DNA of 64,000 nucleotides, from NCBI GenBank assembly GCA_028707275.1, contig JAQTUP010000010.1:43391-107390 (forward strand), in the 5' to 3' direction. Source of the stretch: Gallionella sp. GTDB lineage: Bacteria; Pseudomonadota; Gammaproteobacteria; Burkholderiales; Gallionellaceae. Of the stretch, positions 28,686 to 36,999 are shown in pieces. The notes beneath the pieces were generated by a model that worked only from the letters and a program-made list of their open reading frames with translations, was not told the origin of the DNA and ran no database searches. Numbering within the stretch: position 1 is the stretch's first letter; each line of letters starts with the position of its first letter. The translations under genes were made by a program, and so were the position numbers.

Positions 28686-31040
28686 TCACTCCGCCGTCTT
28701 CAGGACGGCAATCAGGTCAAGTTGATCCAAACGGCGGCGTACCGCCAGCCCCGATAGTATCGCGGAAACCAGCACCACCAATGCTGCAAAGGCATAGGCT
28801 CGCGGCATCAGCACCACCGGCACGCGAAACAGATCATTCTGCATCTTATGCGCAATGTAATAACACATCCATTCGCCCAGCAACAGGCCCAGAGGAATGG
28901 CGAACAGGGTCAGGATACCCAGTTCCCCGAGCAGGATGTAGGCGATCTCGGCACGGGTGAAACCCAGCACCCGGAGACTCGCGAGCTCCCCACCGCGCTC
29001 GGTGAGCGCAATGCGGGCGCTGTTGTATATCACACCAAAGGAAATGATCACGGCGAACACGGTGGCGACATAGGTGAAAAACAGCATGGTCTCGTTCATC
29101 ACGCGGTTGAAATTGCGGATCTCCTGCATGCGCCCGGCGACGCCGGCGATGCGCGGCATGCCTTTCAGTTGTGCATACAGCGACGCTAACTGCGCGCTGT
29201 CGACGCTGAGGTAGGCGCCTGAGAGGACAGGTCCTTCTTGCATGAAGCGATTCAGCGCGGCGAGATCCATATAGCCCGAAACGCCCATATACTCCTTCAC
29301 CAGCCCGGCCACGACGGCCTCGCGTACCGGACGGTTGCCTTCGAGCACCTCCACCACCACATGGTCGCCTGCGCGCAAGTCGAGCAGTTTGGCGAGAAAA
29401 TCGGTGAGCAAAATGCCGTCCGGCGGCAAAGCCACCGGCCGAAGGTCAGCGTCCAGCAGGCGCTGGATATCGCCCCCCGGCTCCATGCCGCGAATGCCGG
29501 TGCGATAGCTAAGATGGCCGTGGCGCAGCCGCACCGGCACCACACGGAATACCTCCACATGCTGCACGCCCGGCAGGTTCTGCAGGTCAAAACGCGCGCG
29601 GTAGGCCGCAGGGTCGGTGAAGGTCACCGAGAGATCCTCGCGGTGAGCCATGCCAAACTGGACGTTCACCATGTAGCCGACCGTGTCGCGCTGGAACAGG
29701 CCGGTGAGGATAATGCCGCACGCCATTGCAATACCCAGCAAGGTTAGCGTGGATTTCAGCGCACGGCGCTGGATGTGACGGATGATCATGCGCGTCGGTT
29801 GCGAAAGCCAACGCCTGAGGCCCAGCTTTTCCACCCATGACTCGCGATAGATGCCAGGCGGCTCAGGACGCATCGCCTGCGCCGGCCGCAAGTTGGCGGA
29901 CCGCCACACGGCAAACACAGCCCCCGCACCGGCTGCCAGCAGGCTTGCCGCAGTGGCCTCCACCACCGTGCCAGGTTGCAAACTGAACTTCAAATAGGGG
30001 AAATTATAGAACTCCATATAGATACCGGAGAGCACATGGCCCAGCCATACCCCAAGCGCCGTGCCGCTGATAACGCCGACGACGACGATCACCAGCACCA
30101 TCTTGAGAAAATGCCACAGCACCGCTATGTTGCTGTAACCGAAGGCCTTGAGCGTGGCGACCTGCTCGCGCTGCATCGCCACCAGCCGCCCGATCACCAC
30201 GTTGAGCAAGAAGGCCGCAATGCCCATGAACATGCCCGGAAACAGGCTCGCCAGGACGCCGAGTTGCTCCAGCTCCTGATTGAGGAAACGGTGCGAGCGC
30301 TGATCCCGGCGTGTGTAGGCACCCAGACCGCCATACGGCTTGAGCAATTCGTCAACGCGGTCTATGACGAATTGGCTGTCGGCGCCGGGACGCAAACTCA
30401 AGGCCATATCGTTGAAAGCGCCATCCATGTCGTAAGCCTGACCTAAGGCACGCCGCCCCATCCACATCACGCCGTAACGCTTGTAATCGGGAAACACCGA
30501 GCCGGGACGCAATTGCTGGACGAACTCCGGTGACAGCGCGGTGCCAACCAGCGTCAGAGCCTGACGCCGCCCATTGAGGATGGCGTAAAAGCGATCCCCA
30601 GGTTGCAACGCATGCGCCTTCGCGAACGGCGTGCTCACCACCACCTCGTCCGGCCGCATAGGCCGCCGCCCCTCGCGCAGATGCAGCGCATTCAGGCCGT
30701 GAGGGCCACTGTCTGATACCATCAAGGCGTTCACCGGCTCATTGAATGACGGCATATCGAGGCGAACATTCGCCATCACCCGCGTTTCCACCTGGTCCAC
30801 GCCGGATATGGCCAGCAGGCGCTGGCGCAGTGGCTCGGGCGCCCGCTTCAGCGTCGCGAACACCCCGGCAAAGCGGTAGTCGCGGTAATAGCTGTCCTGT
30901 GTCGCTCGCAATGACCCAAGCGTAGTCAAAAACATGATGTAGGTGCCAACGCTGCACATCACCACCAGGGCGATGGCCAGCGCCTGGCTCTTCATTTGCC
31001 ACAGGTCACGCCAGAGTTTGCGGTCGATTGCTTTCACCAC
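28686..31040 (-). CDS. FtsX/MacB-like ABC permease
   Basis: 784 residues. A membrane helix at 20-40, a periplasmic domain, an FtsX-type block of three helices (about 260-380), another helix near 430, a second large periplasmic domain and a second FtsX block at the C-terminus (about 670-775). This is the two-FtsX architecture of DevC/LolC-like transporters, which move substrates across the envelope without passing them through the membrane helices. It overlaps the ATPase gene by 7 bp and is 4 bp from the adaptor gene. The substrate is unknown. Confidence 0.9.
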   Translation of the reverse strand: MVKAIDRKLWRDLWQMKSQALAIALVVMCSVGTYIMFLTTLGSLRATQDSYYRDYRFAGVFATLKRAPEPLRQRLLAISGVDQVETRVMANVRLDMPSFNEPVNALMVSDSGPHGLNALHLREGRRPMRPDEVVVSTPFAKAHALQPGDRFYAILNGRRQALTLVGTALSPEFVQQLRPGSVFPDYKRYGVMWMGRRALGQAYDMDGAFNDMALSLRPGADSQFVIDRVDELLKPYGGLGAYTRRDQRSHRFLNQELEQLGVLASLFPGMFMGIAAFLLNVVIGRLVAMQREQVATLKAFGYSNIAVLWHFLKMVLVIVVVGVISGTALGVWLGHVLSGIYMEFYNFPYLKFSLQPGTVVEATAASLLAAGAGAVFAVWRSANLRPAQAMRPEPPGIYRESWVEKLGLRRWLSQPTRMIIRHIQRRALKSTLTLLGIAMACGIILTGLFQRDTVGYMVNVQFGMAHREDLSVTFTDPAAYRARFDLQNLPGVQHVEVFRVVPVRLRHGHLSYRTGIRGMEPGGDIQRLLDADLRPVALPPDGILLTDFLAKLLDLRAGDHVVVEVLEGNRPVREAVVAGLVKEYMGVSGYMDLAALNRFMQEGPVLSGAYLSVDSAQLASLYAQLKGMPRIAGVAGRMQEIRNFNRVMNETMLFFTYVATVFAVIISFGVIYNSARIALTERGGELASLRVLGFTRAEIAYILLGELGILTLFAIPLGLLLGEWMCYYIAHKMQNDLFRVPVVLMPRAYAFAALVVLVSAILSGLAVRRRLDQLDLIAVLKTAE

Positions 31041-31825
31041 TGAAGCTCCGTGGCACTTATTTTGTGCTCATTGCGCTCGATGCGCGCTACCAGCCCGTCG
31101 CCGAAATAGACCACGCGGTCGGCTATTCCCGCAATTACCGCATTGTGGGTAATCACCACCGTGGTCGTTCCCAGCTCGCGATTCACTCGCGCAATCACAT
31201 CGAGCACCATTACGCCGGTCTGTGCGTCGAGCGCACCTGTCGGCTCATCGCACAAAAGCACCTGAGGCCGCTTGGCCACCGCGCGCGCAATCGCCACGCG
31301 CTGCTGCTCTCCGCCTGACATCTGGGTCGGAAAATGATCCATGCGCTGTTCCAGCCCAACCAGCGCCAGCGCTTCCTCCGGCGTCATCGGGTTCTCGGCG
31401 ATCTCGGTGACCAGGGCGACATTTTCCCGTGCAGTAAGGCTGGGAATGAGGTTGTAGAACTGAAACACGAAACCGACATGCGAACGGCGATATTGCGTCA
31501 TCGACGCATCATCATCCAGACTCAGGTCGTAGTCCGCATAGCGCACCGACCCGCTGGTCGGCGTATCCAGCCCGCCCAGAATATTGAGCAGGGTCGACTT
31601 GCCGCTCCCGGATGGTCCCAGCAACACGACAAATTCACCGGGATACAAATCCAGATCCACCCCGCGCAAGGCCTGCACCTGCACCTGGCCCATCTGGTAG
31701 ACCTTGGTGAGACCGCGCGCCACGAAGATCGGACCCGACCTTAGATTATTTTGTCCAAAATGAGCCATATGCGCTCCGCCTGTGTACGCCATTATTGCAT
31801 GACGCTTCTCTTGTTTTTGGATCAT
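31034..31825 (-). CDS. ABC transporter ATPase (MacB/LolD type)
   Basis: Up to 263 residues with Walker [16 protein letters not shown]-loop [18 protein letters not shown], signature [15 protein letters not shown], Walker [13 protein letters not shown] and the H-loop VITHN. The LTARENV stretch is typical of the LolD/MacB class that powers FtsX-like permeases. First gene of the efflux operon. The true start may be one of the later ATGs (the first 15-30 residues are not family sequence). Confidence 0.92.
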   Translation of the reverse strand: MIQKQEKRHAIMAYTGGAHMAHFGQNNLRSGPIFVARGLTKVYQMGQVQVQALRGVDLDLYPGEFVVLLGPSGSGKSTLLNILGGLDTPTSGSVRYADYDLSLDDDASMTQYRRSHVGFVFQFYNLIPSLTARENVALVTEIAENPMTPEEALALVGLEQRMDHFPTQMSGGEQQRVAIARAVAKRPQVLLCDEPTGALDAQTGVMVLDVIARVNRELGTTTVVITHNAVIAGIADRVVYFGDGLVARIERNEHKISATELQW

Positions 31826-32157
31826 ATGCCGTCACGCGCGGTACAGATGCAAAGCGTGAATGCCTGATTTGCCAACCGGCTGGCACCGGAGCCTGTCCGA
31901 AATTTTTGGATTGGCGAAGTGCGGCTAACAGGCGCCTTACCGAATCCGGAGTTTAATCCCGCCATGAATTTCTGCAATGGAATTGACGATGTTGAACTCA
32001 GTAAAAATTCGGCACTGCAATACCCGGCAATCCAACAGTAAAAATCCTTCGAAGATACAAGAATTCCGTTTTCTTTCGGGGTGCTGGCCATAAAGGAGCA
32101 ATCCTTTGCCCTCAGGACAGCGCTTTGCAAAACAGGTCTGGAATTTTTGCATGGTAA
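31826..32157. other. Intergenic region without a supported gene
   Basis: Small open frames exist on the minus strand (up to about 100 codons) but have no ribosome site and no recognisable sequence. The stretch separates the efflux operon from the first copy of the long repeat. Confidence 0.5.
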
Positions 32158-32681
32158 CTGATGTTACGCGGCAACATCAGTCACGACCCAAGGCGTACGG
32201 TCTCGGGCTGGCGAGATACAACCACTGCCCGGCAATCGCCCTGCTCCACCCAACCGACTATCCTTAACTGATGTTACGCAGTAACATCAGTTTTGCATAC
32301 AAATCAACTTCGCCGGGGGCAGCCCGGCTGCTGGCGACTTTCTTTTGAGTCGCCAAAAGAAAGTCGCTAAAGAAAAAGCGACCCCGCCTGCCTGCCGCAG
32401 GCAGGGCTTGCCGCGCCGCCTGACTGCCCTGCATGGGATCGGCAGGTGACAGTCAGGCGGCGTTCCCTCGATAGCCGCAAACAGGCGGGTGAGCTACTCG
32501 CACGATCCGCACAGCGGCCACGTGCTCAAACAGTGCTCGCCTGACCCCACCGCTTGTTTGCCTTTCTGCCTGTATACAGGCAGTCTTCGGCGGCTCGCAG
32601 GGGCTTGAGGTGAAGCGCAAAGGTTAATTTTTCAAAAAACTTATCACCCCCCTGATTTTTGAAGCTTGTGCGTAAGATCAG
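32158..32681 (+). repeat. ~524-bp repeat element, copy 1, left of the toxin-antitoxin pair
   Basis: It begins CTGATGTTACGC and ends GCGTAAGATCAG, 11 of 12 inverted matches, so it looks like an element with terminal inverted repeats. Inside are a second palindrome (32268-32290, arms TGATGTTAC/GTAACATCA) and a strong hairpin at 32334-32367 (arms GCGACTTTCTTTTG / CAAAAGAAAGTCGC). Copy 2 at 33304-33798 is nearly the same along most of its length, with small indels (one a CCTGC-rich insertion near 32387-32404). No protein is evident. Confidence 0.75.
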
Positions 32682-32712
32682 TGATTCATGTAAATCCGCC
32701 ACACTCGTAATC

Positions 32713-32740
32713 TTGATTTACAATGACAGCGTTGTAATAC
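32713..32740 (+). promoter_or_regulatory. Promoter and likely operator of the toxin-antitoxin operon
   Basis: TTGATT (32713-32718) and TAATAC (32735-32740), 16 bases apart, form a fair sigma-70 promoter. A 6-bp inverted repeat TTACAA (32718-32723) / TTGTAA (32732-32737) lies between and over the boxes, where an antitoxin of the ribbon-helix-helix type would bind to autoregulate. A strong ribosome site (CAGGAGG) follows. Confidence 0.55.
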
Positions 32741-32759
32741 AAAAAACAGGAGGTGCATT

Positions 32760-32999
32760 ATGAGCATGATCTCTATGCGTTTGCCGGACGAGTTGAGTAA
32801 TCAGCTTAATACGCTGGCGATCGCGACAGGCCGCACAAAATCGTTTTTGGCCGGGCAAGCTATTCGCGACTATATCGAACGTGAGTCCTGGCAGATTGCT
32901 GAAATCACGCAGGCAATCTCTGAGGCCGACGCAGGCGATTTTGCCAGCGAAGAGGAAGTGTATGCCATCAGCGCAAAGTGGGAGCGCAATGCGGGTTAG
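32760..32999 (+). CDS. Ribbon-helix-helix antitoxin (CopG/RelB-like)
   Basis: 79 residues. The N-terminal MISMRLPDELSNQLNTLAIA and GRTKSFLAGQAIRDYI form the beta strand and two helices of a ribbon-helix-helix DNA-binding domain; the acidic C-terminus would cover the toxin. A very good ribosome site (AGGAGG) lies 6-7 bases before the ATG. The stop overlaps the toxin start by 11 bp. Expected to neutralise the toxin and repress the operon. Confidence 0.88.
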   Translation: MSMISMRLPDELSNQLNTLAIATGRTKSFLAGQAIRDYIERESWQIAEITQAISEADAGDFASEEEVYAISAKWERNAG

Positions 33000-33273
33000 G
33001 TGGCTGCAAAAAGCAATCAAGAATCTTGATGCTGAAGCTGATTACATTGCTCAGGAAAACTCAAAAGCGGCAGCCGACATGTTCGTGTACGTCAAAAATA
33101 AGGTTGACGCGCTCAGCGAGTTCCCCTCTTCCGGGCGTCCTGGCAGAGTTCCTGGTACACGCGAACTGGTTGTCGACCGCTATCCATTTATCGTTCCATA
33201 CCGTGTTGTGGGCGATGAACTCCACGTTTTACGGGTTTTTCATACTCGTCGAAAGTTGCCAAAAACCTGGTAA
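32989..33273 (+). CDS. RelE/ParE-superfamily toxin
   Basis: 94 residues, starting at the ATG within the end of the antitoxin gene (MRVRWLQKAIKNLDAEADYI), which is where the family begins. The patterns SSGRPGRVPGTRELVV, YPFIVPYRV and LRVFHTRRK are typical of ParE/RelE toxins. ParE-type members poison gyrase and RelE-type members cut mRNA; which applies is not decidable by eye. Translation is coupled to the antitoxin. Confidence 0.88.
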   Translation: MRVRWLQKAIKNLDAEADYIAQENSKAAADMFVYVKNKVDALSEFPSSGRPGRVPGTRELVVDRYPFIVPYRVVGDELHVLRVFHTRRKLPKTW

Positions 33274-33303
33274 ACGTAACTGAGCGAACGCCTGCTTTTT
33301 ACC

Positions 33304-33798
33304 GTGTTACGCGGCAACATCAGTCACGACCCAGGGCATACGGTCACGGGCTGGCGAGATACAGCCACGGCCCGGCAATCGCCATCCTCCACCCCGCAGA
33401 TTATCCTTAACTGATGTTACGCAGTAACATCAGTTTTGCATACAAATCAACTTCGCCGGGGGCAGCCCGGCTGCTGGCGACTTTCTTTTGAGTCGCCAAA
33501 AGAAAGTCGCTAAAGAAAAAGCGACCCCGGCTTGCCGCGCCGCCTGACTGCCCTGCATGGGATCGGCAGGTGACAGTCAGTCTGCGTTCCCTCGATAGCC
33601 GCAAACAGGCGGAGCTGCGCAACTCGCACGATCCGCACAGCGGCCACGTGCTCAAACAGTGCTCGCCTGACCCCTCCGCTTGTTTGCGGCTATCTTCGGC
33701 GGCGCACAGGGGTAGTGGGCGAAGCTCAAAGGTTACCGCTAAAACATAATTTTAATGATTCCAAAATACTGACTTTAGAAGTCAGTGCGTAACATCAG
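33304..33798 (+). repeat. ~495-bp repeat element, copy 2, right of the toxin-antitoxin pair
   Basis: A direct repeat of 32158-32681. The left end is slightly worn (GTGTTACGCGGCAACATCAG); the inner palindrome is at 33411-33433, the hairpin at 33477-33510, and the right end is GCGTAACATCAG (33787-33798). Together the two copies bracket the toxin-antitoxin operon like the ends of a composite element. No protein is evident. Confidence 0.75.
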
Positions 33799-34316
33799 GT
33801 CCTTAAAACCGCAGTTCCCCACGAAAGGCACAAAAAAACACGAACAAATTCAAATCCTTACTCCGGTCTGATTTCTCACCGGTTTGGTGAGTCATAAAAT
33901 CGGTCTAATGCTTTGATCTATTTAGTGAATTTCGTGTTTTTCGTGGATTAAAAGCTTTTTCAAGGATTATCTGGACATGCGAACCCTAAAAGCGCGTAGA
34001 CTCTCTATCCCATAGCGGGAAGGCAGGTATTCGAAAATGACCGGCCCGCAGCAATTGCCACCGGTCGGGGTACAAATCGCAAGAAACCTGGCTGTTGGCA
34101 GGAAGTTGTTATGAACAGTTATTCACAGCGAGGCGGATGAAGGACCGCTTTGTGGCATGATGATAGCAAGGCGCTATAGCAGCTGTGTGCCATTTGCTGA
34201 AGTTCGCTCGTCAAGTAATGTGCTTCCGATTTCAAGCTTCAAGCAGTCAGATGAAAATCTTGGGCTGCCTCCTAATTATTGGGTTACCTATTTTGATTGT
34301 GGAGGGCTAAATATCA
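33799..34316. other. Intergenic region with an imperfect long inverted repeat
   Basis: The left arm at 33819-33845 (CCACGAAA ... AACACGAA) pairs with the right arm at 33931-33946 (TTCGTGTTTTTCGTGG), a motif common as an interspersed repeat. No gene is supported. A stretch near 34175-34215 (GCTGTGTGCCATTTGCTG) resembles one at 36697-36735, after the next gene. Confidence 0.5.
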
Positions 34317-36503
34317 ATGCATATCGAATCTGATGCAGATAAACCTTTGAGGTCAGAACAAGAAGTGTTCGCTGAACTAGAAACCTTATGTCGCGCTCCA
34401 GGCTACGCCCACGTAATCGCGCATTTCTACTTTAGGGATAACTTTATAAAGGTTGGAGAAAAACTCGATTCGCAGGATTTGGCCTGCTTGCATTCCTTTG
34501 AACGACTCTGCCGAAATGAAATTTCTGTACTACTCGGTCTGATGGTAAAGGGAACTTCGTACTTGGACAGTATCGATCAGCAAGCCTTATCGGAAATGAT
34601 AGAGCGGTCCGAAAAGCTGCTCCTCGAACTTCACCACACCATGAACGATACCTTCAGGCCGATATTTATGGAAGCCTTGAAGGCTGACCCCAGTGTCAAC
34701 CCGTTCAGCTCAGGAATTGCTCAACGAGAACCCATTTTTTACAGCGGTGAATCTGCGTATGACTTTCAGTTCACGTCGTTCTCCCTAGATAAATATCGCC
34801 ATGACACCGACTGGTTTATTGCTAACAAAGGGTACTCCGTTAAGGAAGCCGTCCAGATATTGCAGGCCGTAGCCACGTTCCAGAATCGACACGTAATGGA
34901 AGCTCTCAGCGAGCTTCGATCCAGAGCGATGCATGAATGGACTTTGCTACCAGGATTCATGTTCAGTATCGATGACATCCACCATGAAAGTGGCATTACA
35001 AAGGAAATCATTTCCTCGTTTCTACGTAGCTTCTGCTGTCCAAAAGGGGTAAACAACGACGCCTTCAACGCCATTGATGATTTCAACTATCTCAATGCCT
35101 ACCCATTAATAGAAGTCGCTCAGGATCATTACCTGTGTTTCCAGAGCTACGGACTCGCACAGGCGTTCTATGAAACCCCATTTTTCTGGATGAACGATGA
35201 CAAGGCCTATAAGAACAAGGCTTCAGAACACCGTGGACAGTTTACTGAGGCTTTTTCCAAATCACGCTTGGAATCGGTATTTGGTCCAGGGCGTGTTTAT
35301 AAAAACGTCACTATCCGTGAAAAACATAAAAAAGATGTCGCTGGCGAGATTGATGTGCTGGTTTTGTTCGGTGACAGAGCCATTGTGCTTCAGGCAAAAT
35401 CCAAAAAACTCACACTCGAGGCCCGCAGGGGGAACGAGTTAGCTTTAACACGGGATTTTCAACTCAGCGTGCAAGATTCCTATAACCAAGGACTGAATTG
35501 TGCAAAGTTCCTGTTGGCCGGCAGTTATGAATTCTTTGATACAACTGAAAAAACGCTACCCATGTCAGGAGCTATCGAAGAGATTTATATTGCCTGCATC
35601 GTCTCCGATCATTATCCAGGACTTAACTTTCAGGCCAGAGCATTTCTGGAATATGAGGACAGCGAACAGATTGCTCCACCTCTGGTGACTGACGTTTTCT
35701 TCCTGGATGTCCTCTGCGAATTCCTGCACAGCCCATTGCTCCTGATCAGCTACCTGAACAGGCGACTGCGATACATGGAGCAGGTCATCTCCTTCAATGA
35801 ATTTTCCATTCTGGGATATCACCTACGTCGCAATCTTTGGATCGAGGACAACCAGATATTTCATCTGCATGATGACATTGCCACAGATATTGATATCGCG
35901 CTGCTTAGCAGGAGAGCAGGGCTACCAGGTGCAACAATACCTCCTGGATTGTTAACCAGGGTTGCAAATCCAGACTTGCCTATTGGCAAGATACTTCGCG
36001 AAATTGAGCATCGGGCACAGCCTTCGATCATCGACTTTGGTCTGCTTGTCTTTACTTTTTCAGAAGAAACCATCAAACAGCTTAATAACGGAATCAAGCG
36101 CATCTGCACTTTAACTGCACGTGATGGCCGTCAACATGATTTCACGATTGCCATTGCTGGCACTGGGATTACCATACACAGCAATGATGCTCCATTGGAA
36201 ATGTCCACCAAACGATTAAAAGGCCATTGCGAAATTAGAAAATATGCCTGCAAGACAAATAAATGGTTCGGACTACTACTGTCTGGCGGACCCGACTTCA
36301 ATCTGAGGAATGGCCTAAGGCTAGACTTTGCATATGAACCATCTGAAATCATGGATCGTCGTCTCGCTGCCATGCCACATGCGCCCACACTTATGAACGG
36401 AAAGATTCATGATTTTTCAGGATGTGTAAAACAGAAGGTCGGCAGAAACGACCCTTGCCCCTGTGGTAGTGGGAAAAAATTCAAAAGGTGCTGCTTAATA
36501 TAA
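34317..36503 (+). CDS. Putative PD-(D/E)XK-type nuclease with C-terminal SEC-C motif
   Basis: 728 residues, preceded by GGAGGG at a good distance from the ATG. I do not recognise the whole protein. The region near residues 340-365 (KKDVAGEIDVLVLFGDRAIV, then LQAKSKKLT) has the E-x-D ... (Q/E)-x-K arrangement of NERD/restriction-endonuclease folds. The C-terminus is a SEC-C zinc motif (VGRNDPCPCGSGKKFKRCC). The rest is mostly helical; no ATPase motif or signal peptide is seen. The gene stands alone with long non-coding flanks and is more AT-rich than the core genes, suggesting transfer. Close to a toxin-antitoxin pair and a TerB/BrxD/helicase cassette, it could be a defence effector, but that is inference. 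Confidence 0.7.
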   Translation: MHIESDADKPLRSEQEVFAELETLCRAPGYAHVIAHFYFRDNFIKVGEKLDSQDLACLHSFERLCRNEISVLLGLMVKGTSYLDSIDQQALSEMIERSEKLLLELHHTMNDTFRPIFMEALKADPSVNPFSSGIAQREPIFYSGESAYDFQFTSFSLDKYRHDTDWFIANKGYSVKEAVQILQAVATFQNRHVMEALSELRSRAMHEWTLLPGFMFSIDDIHHESGITKEIISSFLRSFCCPKGVNNDAFNAIDDFNYLNAYPLIEVAQDHYLCFQSYGLAQAFYETPFFWMNDDKAYKNKASEHRGQFTEAFSKSRLESVFGPGRVYKNVTIREKHKKDVAGEIDVLVLFGDRAIVLQAKSKKLTLEARRGNELALTRDFQLSVQDSYNQGLNCAKFLLAGSYEFFDTTEKTLPMSGAIEEIYIACIVSDHYPGLNFQARAFLEYEDSEQIAPPLVTDVFFLDVLCEFLHSPLLLISYLNRRLRYMEQVISFNEFSILGYHLRRNLWIEDNQIFHLHDDIATDIDIALLSRRAGLPGATIPPGLLTRVANPDLPIGKILREIEHRAQPSIIDFGLLVFTFSEETIKQLNNGIKRICTLTARDGRQHDFTIAIAGTGITIHSNDAPLEMSTKRLKGHCEIRKYACKTNKWFGLLLSGGPDFNLRNGLRLDFAYEPSEIMDRRLAAMPHAPTLMNGKIHDFSGCVKQKVGRNDPCPCGSGKKFKRCCLI

Positions 36504-36999
36504 ATGCAAAATAATTAGTGATAGACTTTGGTTTTCGACTAACTGCTTGTAACTCTAAATCGGGAGTACATAACTTGAAAAGCGAACTTCCGCAAAGTCT
36601 CGTCAACAGCCCGTCGTGACCGTCAGCAATCAGGCAGGCTAAATTTTGAACTGAGAAAAATTTTCAAGGGCTGGTTTCAGGCGGTGTATCATCGAAGCCG
36701 TTCAGCGGCTGTGTGCCAATTGCTGACGGTCGAGATGTCAAATAGATAGCCATAAAACAGTCCATCGTGGTCAGAAACAAGGTGCCATCAGCGGTCAACG
36801 GGTGATGATCTTCAGAAGATGTTCATTCCGTAATTTTCACTCGCTTCAGGTCTATGCATTTTCCTTGTAGTCAGCGTAGGAGTTCGGTGTTACATTTTCC
36901 CCGTTTTCTCTGTCCGTATTATCAATACATATGCTGACATGCGTATTACTGGGCTTAATGAATCAAATGGTTAAACCAATTAAAGAAGAAGGTTGATTA
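36504..36999. other. Intergenic region before the TerB cassette
   Basis: No gene is supported in these 496 bp. It contains GCTGTGTGCCAATTGCTGA (about 36702-36722), similar to a stretch upstream of the preceding gene. The promoter of the TerB operon should lie here, but I could not fix it. Confidence 0.5.

Noticed and set aside
31822..32130. 102-codon minus-strand open frame after the ABC ATPase gene
   Set aside because: No ribosome site, no recognisable sequence and an overlapping competing frame; kept as unsupported non-coding DNA.
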